Assembly: GCA_049889775.1 (NCBI GenBank)
Contig: JBMHCT010000010.1
Location: forward strand, 30,225-94,224
Length of the DNA stretch: 64,000 nucleotides
Source: Jejuia sp049889775
GTDB taxonomy: Bacteria > Bacteroidota > Bacteroidia > Flavobacteriales > Flavobacteriaceae
Direction of reading: 5' to 3'
The translations under genes and the position numbers were made by a program. Shown in pieces: positions 24,765 through 33,435 of this stretch. Within the stretch, counting starts at the first letter, position 1. The number at the start of each line of letters is the position of its first letter. The notes beneath the pieces were generated by a model, which was not told the DNA's origin, ran no database searches, and saw only the letters and a list, made by a program, of their open reading frames with translations.

Positions 24765-25538
24765 ATGGCAGTAGAAGTAAAAGAACTACTAGAAGCAGGT
24801 GTACACTTCGGACACCTTACACGTAAGTGGGATCCAAACATGGCGCCTTACGTATACATGGAGCGAAATGGCATCCATATTATTAACCTTTACAAAACAG
24901 CAGCTAAAATTGATGAAGCTGGAGCAGCATTAGCAAAAATTGCCGCCTCTGGTCGTAAAATTTTATTCGTTGCAACTAAAAAGCAAGCTAAGGATATTGT
25001 TGCTGAAAAAGCTGGCGGTATTAACATGCCTTACATCACTGAAAGATGGCCAGGTGGTATGTTAACTAACTTTGTTACTATCAGAAAAGCGGTTAAAAAA
25101 ATGGCTGCTATTGATAGAATGAAGAAGGATGGTACGTTTAACACGTTATCTAAAAAGGAGCGTTTACAAGTAGACCGCTTAAGAGCTAAATTAGAGAAGA
25201 ATTTAGGTTCTATTAGTGACATGACACGTTTACCAGGTGCATTATTTGTAGTTGACATTAAGCGTGAACACATAGCGATTAAAGAAGCACAAAAATTGAA
25301 TATTCCAATTTTTGCTATGGTAGATACAAACTCAGATCCACGTCAAGTGGATTATGTAATACCCGCAAACGATGATGCTTCTAAATCAATCAACAAAATT
25401 TTAACTCACGTTGCAGATGCAATTTCTGGAGGTTTAGCAGAGCGTAAAGCAGAAAAAGAAGCTGCAGCAGCTGAAAAAGAAGCTCCAAAGGCTGAGGCTA
25501 AAAAAGCAGAAGCAGTTGTAGCCGAAGAAGAAGAATAA
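24765..25538 (+). CDS. rpsB: 30S ribosomal protein S2
   Basis: 257 residues. AGVHFGHLTRKWDPNM near the start and FAMVDTNSDPRQVDYVIPANDDA are S2 signatures. The last 35 residues form an Ala/Glu/Lys-rich tail typical of Bacteroidota. It is paired with tsf downstream, the standard rpsB-tsf arrangement, with a hairpin between them that may reduce read-through. Confidence 0.97.
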   Translation: MAVEVKELLEAGVHFGHLTRKWDPNMAPYVYMERNGIHIINLYKTAAKIDEAGAALAKIAASGRKILFVATKKQAKDIVAEKAGGINMPYITERWPGGMLTNFVTIRKAVKKMAAIDRMKKDGTFNTLSKKERLQVDRLRAKLEKNLGSISDMTRLPGALFVVDIKREHIAIKEAQKLNIPIFAMVDTNSDPRQVDYVIPANDDASKSINKILTHVADAISGGLAERKAEKEAAAAEKEAPKAEAKKAEAVVAEEEE

Positions 25539-25560
25539 ATAACATTAATACAACATAATT

Positions 25561-25608
25561 AAGTCGTTTAGTTCTTTTCTTTACTGAAATAAATTGAACG
25601 ACTTTTTT
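25561..25608 (+). terminator. Hairpin and T-tract between rpsB and tsf
   Basis: AAGTCGTT at 25561-25568 pairs with AACGACTT at 25597-25604, followed by six T residues. The loop is long (28 nt), so it is probably a partial terminator or attenuator. Confidence 0.55.
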
Positions 25609-25621
25609 AAATTAATATACT

Positions 25622-26596
25622 ATGAGTACTACAGTAAAAATAACAGCCCAAGAAGTTAACAAACTTAGAAAAGCTACTGGTGCAGGTATGATGGACTGCA
25701 AAAAAGCTTTGGTTGAGGCTGAAGGAGATTTTGATAAGGCTATCGAAATCCTACGTAAAAAAGGACAAAAAGTTGCTGCAAAAAGAGCCGACAGAGAATC
25801 TACTGAAGGTGCTGCTGTAGCAAAGGTAAATGCAGATAACACTGTTGGTGTGGCAATTGTATTAGGATGTGAAACTGATTTTGTTGGTAAAAACGAAAAC
25901 TTTTTAGCATTAGCTAACGAACTAGGTGAAATTGCTTTAGGCACTTCTTCAAAAGAAGAATTTTTAGCTGCAGATTTTGGTGGGATGACTGTTGCTGACA
26001 AATTAGTTGAGCAAACTGGTGTTATCGGAGAGAAATTAGACATTAAAGCTTTTGAAAAAGTAGAAGCTGCCTATGTTGGTTCTTACGTGCACATTAATAA
26101 AATTGCCGCTATCGTTGGTTTTTCTAGCGTTGTAGATAATGTAGAAACGTTAGCTAAGGATGTTGCAATGCAAATTGCATCAATGGGAGCTACTACATTA
26201 TCTTATAAAGATTTCGATCCTGCGTATGTAGCGTCTGAAACTGAAGCTAGAATTGCTGTAATAGAAAAAGAAAATATTGAATTAAGACGTTTAGGAAAAA
26301 CACTTAAAAACGTGCCACAATATATTTCTCAAGCACAATTAACTCCTGAGGTTTTAGCTCAAGCTGAAGAAGCTGCTAAAGCTGAGTTAAAAGCAGAGGG
26401 TAAGCCAGAGCATATTTGGGATAGAATTTTACCAGGTAAAATGCAACGTTTCATTTCTGATAACACTACTTTAGATCAAGAGCAGTGTTTATTAAATCAG
26501 AATTTCATCAAAGACGAAAAGAAAACAGTTGAAGCTTATGTTTCTTCTTACGGCGACGTTGAAATCACAGGATTTAAGCGTGTAACTCTAGGATAA
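25622..26596 (+). CDS. tsf: Translation elongation factor Ts
   Basis: 324 residues. The N-terminal UBA-like domain carries LRKATGAGMMDCKKALVEA, and the core contains GCETDFVGKNENF. It exchanges GDP for GTP on EF-Tu. The protein is longer than E. coli EF-Ts (283 residues), in line with other flavobacterial copies. It follows rpsB and ends at a strong terminator. Confidence 0.97.
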   Translation: MSTTVKITAQEVNKLRKATGAGMMDCKKALVEAEGDFDKAIEILRKKGQKVAAKRADRESTEGAAVAKVNADNTVGVAIVLGCETDFVGKNENFLALANELGEIALGTSSKEEFLAADFGGMTVADKLVEQTGVIGEKLDIKAFEKVEAAYVGSYVHINKIAAIVGFSSVVDNVETLAKDVAMQIASMGATTLSYKDFDPAYVASETEARIAVIEKENIELRRLGKTLKNVPQYISQAQLTPEVLAQAEEAAKAELKAEGKPEHIWDRILPGKMQRFISDNTTLDQEQCLLNQNFIKDEKKTVEAYVSSYGDVEITGFKRVTLG

Positions 26597-26628
26597 CATT
26601 ATGATTGTCTTAAGATGATGATATATTG

Positions 26629-26660
26629 AAAAAGCGGAATCATTTGATTCCGCTTTTTTT
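26629..26660 (+). terminator. Intrinsic terminator of tsf
   Basis: AAGCGGAATC pairs with GATTCCGCTT around a 4-nt loop, followed by a run of T residues to 26660. It lies between tsf and the converging protease gene. Confidence 0.9.
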
Positions 26661-26679
26661 ATCACAAATCTTTTAGAAT

Positions 26680-28089
26680 TTAGTTTTTAAAATACATTTC
26701 TACTGTTCCAGAATTTATATATTTATTCTCTTTAGAATATACATAAAACTTGAACTTTCCTTCTTCGTAGAAATCGTAATAAAAATGTGTGAAATCTGAT
26801 GTGCTTTTAATATTGTAAGTTACATCTTTAAACTTTTTATACTTTCCTGTAATGCTGGAATATTTATCTATATAAACTTTTACCTGCTCAGTATTCATTT
26901 TATTAGGATAATTATCTACATAAACCCAAACTTTACCACCCTTACTTTTAGGGTCCATTGAAAAACGATTCCACTGTTTAGATTTACCCGGTATTTTATT
27001 GTCATTTTCCTTCACAGAAACATTAGAAAAATAGATCTTAGATTTGGTATAATTTCCCCTTTTGGAAGAATATCCGGAATAATAAGTTGATTTCTTTTTA
27101 GGCTTTCTCGATTCTATTAATGCGTTTATTTCATTTACAGTTTTTATACGTTGCTTTTCTCCAGTAACAGTATTTATAGATGCTAAACGTTCGGGCTTTT
27201 CTAACCCGTTATCAATAATATTGTTATGGGCTTTACTGTCAATGGCTGAGATGTAGTACATTCCATTAATTCCGCTCACTAAACCAATACCTGTTACCTT
27301 ACCTTTGGCTGTAGCGATTCCTATAACTTCATTTTTTTCGCTAAAAACAGGGCCTCCACTATTTCCAGGATGGATTTCGGCATCTGTTTTTAAATAACCA
27401 TAATCAGGATTGAAATTAAAATCGAGTCCACTCATAATTCCAATACTTAAGGTACTCATATCTTTTAAGGTTAAACTTGCAGATCCCTTAACCTGTTGCG
27501 GGAATCCAAAAACGCATAACTGTTCACCTTGGGCAACTTTATCTGAGTTACCTATGGGAATTGTGGTGAATTTATTTTTGACAGGTTTGCCATCAAAATC
27601 ACTCACAATTTTTAGTAGGGCACCATCGTAATTACCAGAACCAATTGCTACAACCTCTGCTTTATAAAGCTCATAGTCATCTTCATTGTGGCTGTTAAAT
27701 ACCTGAATGACAGGAGTTGGATGTCCAACATTATATACTTTATAGAGACTTTTATCATTAACAATATCCTCAGAATATACAGAAATAGACGATTTAAGTT
27801 TTTTGCTCTTATCGTAATAGTTATAGTCTATATAGCCATTAACACAATACTCAACTACATGTTTATTGGTAAATAAGTAACCATCTTCTGTGACAAAAAA
27901 ACCAGAGCCTCTACTTAAATAACCAGAACCAGATTTTTTCTTATCTAATTCGGCATCAAAAACTAGAACTTTAACAACACCTTTATAATATTTATCAGCT
28001 ATTAATTTAGTATCTAATTTATCTTCTGCACAAGATGCCGATAGGAGGGTAATCGTAAAAAGTAACAAAAATCGACTTAAATATTTCAT
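26680..28089 (-). CDS. Trypsin-like serine protease lipoprotein
   Basis: 469 residues. The signal peptide ends in a lipobox LSASC with lipidation Cys 20. The protease domain (about 30-290) has the catalytic triad H77 (NKHVVE), D155 (NYDGALLKI) and S244 (HPGNSGGP), as in DegP/HtrA-type enzymes. No PDZ domain follows; instead there is a Ser/Lys/Tyr-rich linker (about 330-350) and a C-terminal beta domain of about 110 residues. It should be membrane-anchored and face the periplasm or cell surface. It is inserted leftward between tsf and pyrH. Confidence 0.85.
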   Translation of the reverse strand: MKYLSRFLLLFTITLLSASCAEDKLDTKLIADKYYKGVVKVLVFDAELDKKKSGSGYLSRGSGFFVTEDGYLFTNKHVVEYCVNGYIDYNYYDKSKKLKSSISVYSEDIVNDKSLYKVYNVGHPTPVIQVFNSHNEDDYELYKAEVVAIGSGNYDGALLKIVSDFDGKPVKNKFTTIPIGNSDKVAQGEQLCVFGFPQQVKGSASLTLKDMSTLSIGIMSGLDFNFNPDYGYLKTDAEIHPGNSGGPVFSEKNEVIGIATAKGKVTGIGLVSGINGMYYISAIDSKAHNNIIDNGLEKPERLASINTVTGEKQRIKTVNEINALIESRKPKKKSTYYSGYSSKRGNYTKSKIYFSNVSVKENDNKIPGKSKQWNRFSMDPKSKGGKVWVYVDNYPNKMNTEQVKVYIDKYSSITGKYKKFKDVTYNIKSTSDFTHFYYDFYEEGKFKFYVYSKENKYINSGTVEMYFKN

Positions 28090-28187
28090 GTTGAATTATT
28101 TACTTATAAAAATAGAAATTATATGCAACGATTAAAATTTAAATGAAGTAAAATTATTTTTAAATAATAAGGGTTGGAATCAATTTG

Positions 28188-28195
28188 TATATTTG
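28188..28195 (+). promoter_or_regulatory. -7 element of the pyrH promoter
   Basis: TATATTTG matches TAnnTTTG and lies 19 nt before the pyrH start. A clear -33 TTTG is not seen at normal spacing. Confidence 0.5.
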
Positions 28196-28214
28196 CTAAA
28201 CCTCAAAACACAAT

Positions 28215-28922
28215 ATGAAATACAAAAGAATACTCCTCAAATTATCAGGCGAAGCCTTAATGGGAAAACGTCAATATGGTATAGACCCAGAACGTCTATC
28301 AGAATATGCTCAAGATATTAAAACAATTACCGAAAAAGGCGTAGAAGTTGCAATAGTAATTGGCGGCGGTAACATTTTTAGAGGTTTAGCGGGTGCGAGT
28401 AATGGTATGGATCGCGTACAAGGAGACCATATGGGCATGTTAGCCACAGTTATTAATGGTTTAGCACTGCAGAGTGCTTTAGAAGATGCCGATATACCAA
28501 CACGTTTGCAAACGGCTATTAAAATTAATGAAGTTGCTGAACCTTTTATCAGAAGAAAAGCGATGCGACATCTAGAAAAAGGACGTGTGGTTATTTTTGG
28601 AGGTGGTACAGGAAATCCTTATTTTACAACAGATTCGGCTGCTGTTTTACGCGCTATTGAGATTGAAGCAGATGTTATATTAAAAGGAACTCGTGTTGAT
28701 GGAATTTATAATGCTGATCCTGAAAAGGATAGTAGTGCAGTTAAATTCAATTCAATTTCTTTTGATGAAGTATTGAAAAAAGGATTAAAAGTAATGGATA
28801 CCACAGCATTTACGTTGAGCCAAGAAAATGAGTTACCAATTATTGTTTTTGATATGAATACTCCAGGAAATTTATTAAAAGTAGTTTCTGGAGAGTCGAT
28901 AGGAACAGAGGTTAATATTTAA
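28215..28922 (+). CDS. pyrH: UMP kinase
   Basis: 235 residues. LLKLSGEALMG near the start, GGGNIFRG (about 50-57) and the DTTAFTLSQEN segment are UMP kinase motifs of the amino-acid-kinase fold. It phosphorylates UMP to UDP for pyrimidine nucleotide synthesis, as a cytosolic hexamer. frr follows 47 nt downstream, the usual pairing. Confidence 0.97.
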   Translation: MKYKRILLKLSGEALMGKRQYGIDPERLSEYAQDIKTITEKGVEVAIVIGGGNIFRGLAGASNGMDRVQGDHMGMLATVINGLALQSALEDADIPTRLQTAIKINEVAEPFIRRKAMRHLEKGRVVIFGGGTGNPYFTTDSAAVLRAIEIEADVILKGTRVDGIYNADPEKDSSAVKFNSISFDEVLKKGLKVMDTTAFTLSQENELPIIVFDMNTPGNLLKVVSGESIGTEVNI

Positions 28923-28925
28923 TTT

Positions 28926-28943
28926 TGGCGCAATTTTTGAAAC
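28926..28943 (+). promoter_or_regulatory. Sigma-54-like motif between pyrH and frr
   Basis: TTGGCGC followed at the correct distance by TTGA resembles the -24/-12 consensus TGGCAC-N5-TTGC, but the -12 GC is GA. It lies immediately after the pyrH stop. Confidence 0.25.
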
Positions 28944-28969
28944 CTAGTTGCGGATTAATTTTTTGAATA

Positions 28970-29524
28970 ATGGAAGAGTTAGAATTTATATTAGACACGA
29001 CCAAAGAAGCTATGGATGCTGCTTTAAAACATTTGGAAAAGCAGTTGGTAAATATAAGGGCTGGAAAAGCAAGTCCTGCGATGTTAGGGAGTGTAATGGT
29101 AGATTATTATGGTTCTCAAACACCTTTAAATCAGGTTGCTAATGTGAATACGCCTGATGGAAGAACGATTACTGTGCAACCATGGGAAAAAAGTATGCTC
29201 CAAGAAATAGAACGTGGTATAATGATAGCCAACTTAGGTTTTAACCCTATGAATAATGGCGAAAGTATTATAATTAACGTTCCTCCTTTAACTGAGGAAC
29301 GCAGAAAAACTTTGGCTAAACAAGCTAAATCTGAAGCTGAGGATGCAAAAGTTGGCGTTAGAAATGCACGTAAAGAGGCGAATAACGATATTAAGAAGCT
29401 GGATGACGTTTCTGAAGATGCTCAAAAGAATGCAGAGATTGATGTACAAGAAATGACAGATTCTTACGTTAAGAAAATAGACGATATCTTTGATAATAAA
29501 GAAAAAGAAATCATGACAGTTTAA
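28970..29524 (+). CDS. frr: Ribosome recycling factor
   Basis: 184 residues. LVNIRAGKASPAMLGSVMVDYYG and LTEERRKTLAKQAK identify RRF. With EF-G it splits the post-termination ribosome. The helical bundle and hinge are of normal length. The gene is followed within 3 nt by a strong terminator, so it ends the pyrH-frr unit. Confidence 0.97.
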   Translation: MEELEFILDTTKEAMDAALKHLEKQLVNIRAGKASPAMLGSVMVDYYGSQTPLNQVANVNTPDGRTITVQPWEKSMLQEIERGIMIANLGFNPMNNGESIIINVPPLTEERRKTLAKQAKSEAEDAKVGVRNARKEANNDIKKLDDVSEDAQKNAEIDVQEMTDSYVKKIDDIFDNKEKEIMTV

Positions 29525-29526
29525 GG

Positions 29527-29552
29527 AAAGCGACAACAACGTCGCTTTTTTT
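29527..29552 (+). terminator. Intrinsic terminator of pyrH-frr
   Basis: The AAAGCGAC/GTCGCTTT stem has a 6-nt loop AACAAC, and the run of T residues continues to 29552. Confidence 0.9.
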
Positions 29553-29582
29553 CTTTAATTAATAGCTCTTTCATTATCCCTA

Positions 29583-30851
29583 ATGATTAAAACTTGTGCC
29601 TTCATTTTTTGCTTTTCATTGGCTACGGTACAAGCTCAAAATTCAAATTTAAACTTCTTCAAAGTTGAGCAAGATTCTACTAAAAAGAATTTCTTCTTAA
29701 AACAATTAGGTAATGGGTACTTCCCAACCAAATATTTTGATTTCGATTTAAGATATTTAGTAAAATACAATCAATATGAAGGTTTAAGAACAGGTTTAGG
29801 TGGCGTAACAAACAAAAGCCTGTCAGAAAAGTTTAAGATTAATGGCTATACGGTATATGGTTTTAGAGATGACGCCTACAAGTACAGTATTGGAGGAAGT
29901 TTAAGGTTGTCTGAAAAAACAAATTCTTGGATAAGTATTTCGTACACCGATGATTTACAAGAAACAGGAAGTTCTAAATTTTTAACGGATACCCGATTTT
30001 TCCAGTTTTTCGAGCCGCGATTGTTAAATATAGATCTGTTTCATAGACATATTACTCAGTCCATATCGCTTAAGCACAAGTTTCACCCCAAATTATCCTC
30101 CGAAGCGCAATTCGCCACTAGTAATATTGATCCCACCTATAGTTACATATTCAATTTAGAGGGAAATCTTTACAGCGCTTTTCAGATAAGCACCGCAGCA
30201 TTTTCGATGCAGTGGAGTCCGTTCGATCAATTTAAAATTGTAGATAATCTTTACAAAAATGTGAAGGAGGCTTACCCTAAGTTCACTTTACAATACACCA
30301 AAAGTATTAAAGATGTTTTTAAAGGCGATTTTAATTTTTCGAAATTGGATTTTAAAGCTATTCATAGGCACTTGCATAAAAACAAAAATATTTCAGAATT
30401 TACAATTGTTTCTGGTATCGCTAGAGGAGATACGCCTCTAACTCACTTATATCACGCTTATCCAAATAATATTACTAAAGAAACTATATTACAACGATTT
30501 TCTGTCGCAGGAATTACAAGTTTTGAAACCATGTATTTCAATGAGTTTTTTTCAGATAAGTTTACAACAATACAGTTTAAGCATTTTTTAAAACCTTTTA
30601 ATGTTTCAGATCGTTTTAAACCACAAATGGTGCTAATTTCAAGATATGCAATAGGTGACATGAGTAACCCAGATAGACATCAAAATGTAACCTTTAATTC
30701 GTTAAAAAAAGGATATACAGAATCTGGCTTTGAGTTGAATAAACTCCTTTTTGGCTTTGGTTTAAGTTTCACCTATCGTTATGGTGCATATCACTTACCA
30801 AACTTTGAAGACAATATTGCTTTTAAGTTTACATTTAACCTAACATTATAG
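29583..30851 (+). CDS. DUF5686-like outer-membrane beta-barrel, lacking the N-terminal domain
   Basis: 422 residues. A signal peptide (cleavage near VQAQN, residue 19) leads into a long beta-rich region ending in an aromatic strand (FKFTFNLTL), as in outer-membrane barrels. The order of motifs (YGFRDDAYKYSIGGSLRL, the FEPRLLNIDLFHRH region, KKGYTESGFELNKLLF) matches the barrel part of DUF5686 proteins. Those usually carry an N-terminal carboxypeptidase-like domain and are about 800 residues, so this is either a short family branch or a shortened copy. It follows frr after a terminator. Confidence 0.65.
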   Translation: MIKTCAFIFCFSLATVQAQNSNLNFFKVEQDSTKKNFFLKQLGNGYFPTKYFDFDLRYLVKYNQYEGLRTGLGGVTNKSLSEKFKINGYTVYGFRDDAYKYSIGGSLRLSEKTNSWISISYTDDLQETGSSKFLTDTRFFQFFEPRLLNIDLFHRHITQSISLKHKFHPKLSSEAQFATSNIDPTYSYIFNLEGNLYSAFQISTAAFSMQWSPFDQFKIVDNLYKNVKEAYPKFTLQYTKSIKDVFKGDFNFSKLDFKAIHRHLHKNKNISEFTIVSGIARGDTPLTHLYHAYPNNITKETILQRFSVAGITSFETMYFNEFFSDKFTTIQFKHFLKPFNVSDRFKPQMVLISRYAIGDMSNPDRHQNVTFNSLKKGYTESGFELNKLLFGFGLSFTYRYGAYHLPNFEDNIAFKFTFNLTL

Positions 30852-30882
30852 GCTTTTACAAGGCTTAATACATTGTTTTTTC

Positions 30883-30890
30883 TACCTTTG
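30883..30890 (+). promoter_or_regulatory. -7 element for the RND gene
   Basis: TACCTTTG matches the -7 consensus and overlaps the start of a 23-bp near-palindrome (30889-30911) that runs to the start codon. Confidence 0.5.
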
Positions 30891-30910
30891 CGCAGTTTTT
30901 AAAACCGCGC

Positions 30911-33322
30911 ATGTTCAAATTATTTACAAAAGACTTTTGGGATGTTACAGCAAGACTTATTTTAAGAAATAAAGTAGGTATTCTTATAAGTATAGTCGTT
31001 GCTACATACCTCTTTAGTACGCAATGGGATTACATGCGTTTTAGCAATACCGAAGCTAATTTATTACCGGATGACCACGAGGTAAACATTACTTACAATG
31101 ATTTTTTGGAAACCTTTGGAGAAGAAGGGAACTTGATTGTAATAGGCGTAAAAGATTCAACCCTTTTTACCGTTGAAAGGCTGAATGCTTGGAATAAACT
31201 ATCAGAAAGTTTTAAATCCTTTGATGCGGTTGCCACCGTAGTTTCCATAAGAGATCTTCAAAAGCTGATAAAAAATACTAAAGAAGAGCGTTTTAATCTT
31301 GAACCCTTCATAAAAGATTCAGTTTCTAATCTCGCTGAAATAGGCACTCTTAAAGAAGAACTTTTTGAAAAATATCCATTTTACGATAATTTTCTATTCA
31401 ATAGTAAAACACAAACAGTGCGTTCGGCTATTTATTTAAAAAAGGAAATTGTAAATACTTCAGAAAGGAAGGAATTCGTACTTAATGAATTGGTGCCAAG
31501 AATTGAGGCGTTTAATGCCTCTTCAGGATTACAAGTTAGGGTTTCGGGTATGCCGTACATACGTACCTTAAACTCGCAAAATATCATAGACGAAATAAAT
31601 CTATTTGTTATTGGCGCTATGTTGGTGACTTCCGTGATTTTCTTTTTCTTTTTTAGATCGTTTCGGGCAACATTTATTTCGCTTATTGTAGTTTGTATTG
31701 GTGTAATGTGGACCCTTGGGATTATCGGGTTGTTGAATTATGAAATAACCGTTCTTACTGCTTTAATTCCACCGTTGATAATTGTAATAGGAATACCAAA
31801 TTGTATTTTCCTCATTAATAAATACCAGCACGAGGTAAAGCTTCATGGTAATAAAGTAAAATCGTTACAACGGGTTATCACAAAAATTGGTAACGCTACG
31901 TTGATGACTAACGTTACCACAGCTTCGGGTTTTGCTACCTTTATTCTTACTGAAAGTACGCTTTTAAAGGAATTTGGTATTGTAGCCTCATTAAGCATAT
32001 TGGCCATATTTATACTTTGCTTACTTATCATCCCAATTATATATACATTTTTGCCTTTTCCGAAAGACCGCCATTTAGAACATTTAAATAAACGTTGGAT
32101 TGGAGGCTTTGTAAACTGGATGGAATGGATGGTAAAACAGAAACGTATTGCTATTTATGCGGTTTCTGTGTTGCTTCTCATAGTAAGTATGATTGGGATT
32201 AATCAAATAAGAATTTCTGGAAGTTTGATAGAGGATATGCCAAAAGAAAAACAGTTCTTCAAAGACATACGCTTTTTTGAAGAAGAATTTAATGGTATCA
32301 TGCCTTTAGAAATTATGGTAGACACCAAACGTAAAAAGGGAGTTATGAAATTATCCACCTTGAAGCGGATGGATAAAATTGAAGAGTTTATTAATGAAAC
32401 ACCAGAATTATCAAAGCCGATATCTGTTGTAGGTCTGGTTAAATATTCAAAGCAGGCCTATTATAATGGCAATCCTAAGTATTATCAATTGCCAACATCT
32501 CAAGAAAATAGTTTCATTTTATCATACGCGAAGAACTCGTCTTCTGATGTTAAATTGCTAGAAAATTTTGTAGACAGTACGGGGCAGTATGCGCGCATCA
32601 CAACTTTTATGAAAGATGTTGGTACCGATAAAATGGAACGCATTCAAGAAAATCTTTTAGATAAAATCAATATTGTTTTCCCAAAGGATCGTTATAATGT
32701 AACTGTTACGGGTAAGGCTTTAGTCTTTCAAAAGGGTACAAAGTATTTAGTTAAGAATTTAGCAATTTCCTTGTCTTTGGCCATTTTGCTTATCTCGGTT
32801 TTTATGGCATACATGTTTCGCTCTGGTAGAATGATTATTGTATCGCTAATTCCTAACCTATTGCCGTTGTTGGTGACTGCTGGTTTAATGGGCTATATTG
32901 GTGTGCCTATAAAGCCTTCCACAATTTTGGTGTTTAGTATTGCTTTTGGTATTTCGGTTGATGACACCATACATTTTCTGGCGAAATACCGACAAGAATT
33001 ACAGGCCAACAAGTGGAAAATTAAACCCTCGGTGTATGGCGCATTAAAGGAAACAGGAGTTAGTATGTTCTACACCTCTATAGTGCTGTTTTTTGGGTTT
33101 TCGGTATTTACAATTTCTAGTTTTGGTGGTACGGTAGCTTTGGGAGCATTAGTTTCAGCCACACTTTTATTTGCTATGTTATCTAACTTGTTATTACTAC
33201 CATCTTTGTTATTATCGTTAGAAAGAAGCATTGCAAATAAGGAGGTATTAAGGGAGCCACCGATAAATATTATTCCCGAAGAGGACGAAAACGAAACGGA
33301 ATTATTAGAAAATCAACAATAA
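30911..33322 (+). CDS. RND/MMPL family transporter
   Basis: 803 residues in two homologous halves. A first TM lies at about 22-40, then a large periplasmic loop, five TMs at about 230-385, another single TM at about 418-435, a second loop, and five TMs at about 630-780. Motifs GIPNCIFLINKYQHE and FGISVDDTIHFLAKY are the transmembrane signatures of the MMPL/sterol-sensing-like RND group. These export lipids or hydrophobic compounds using the proton gradient. No membrane-fusion or outer-membrane partner is adjacent, so the substrate is open. Confidence 0.88.
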   Translation: MFKLFTKDFWDVTARLILRNKVGILISIVVATYLFSTQWDYMRFSNTEANLLPDDHEVNITYNDFLETFGEEGNLIVIGVKDSTLFTVERLNAWNKLSESFKSFDAVATVVSIRDLQKLIKNTKEERFNLEPFIKDSVSNLAEIGTLKEELFEKYPFYDNFLFNSKTQTVRSAIYLKKEIVNTSERKEFVLNELVPRIEAFNASSGLQVRVSGMPYIRTLNSQNIIDEINLFVIGAMLVTSVIFFFFFRSFRATFISLIVVCIGVMWTLGIIGLLNYEITVLTALIPPLIIVIGIPNCIFLINKYQHEVKLHGNKVKSLQRVITKIGNATLMTNVTTASGFATFILTESTLLKEFGIVASLSILAIFILCLLIIPIIYTFLPFPKDRHLEHLNKRWIGGFVNWMEWMVKQKRIAIYAVSVLLLIVSMIGINQIRISGSLIEDMPKEKQFFKDIRFFEEEFNGIMPLEIMVDTKRKKGVMKLSTLKRMDKIEEFINETPELSKPISVVGLVKYSKQAYYNGNPKYYQLPTSQENSFILSYAKNSSSDVKLLENFVDSTGQYARITTFMKDVGTDKMERIQENLLDKINIVFPKDRYNVTVTGKALVFQKGTKYLVKNLAISLSLAILLISVFMAYMFRSGRMIIVSLIPNLLPLLVTAGLMGYIGVPIKPSTILVFSIAFGISVDDTIHFLAKYRQELQANKWKIKPSVYGALKETGVSMFYTSIVLFFGFSVFTISSFGGTVALGALVSATLLFAMLSNLLLLPSLLLSLERSIANKEVLREPPINIIPEEDENETELLENQQ

Positions 33323-33435
33323 TTACAGATTAAAACTTTTTTTTCAATAAAACGCAAAATTTTTGTTCTATTTTCATTTTTATTATTCGAGTTTTAAACT
33401 TTGAATCTATTATATTTACTGTTCAAAACTAACTT

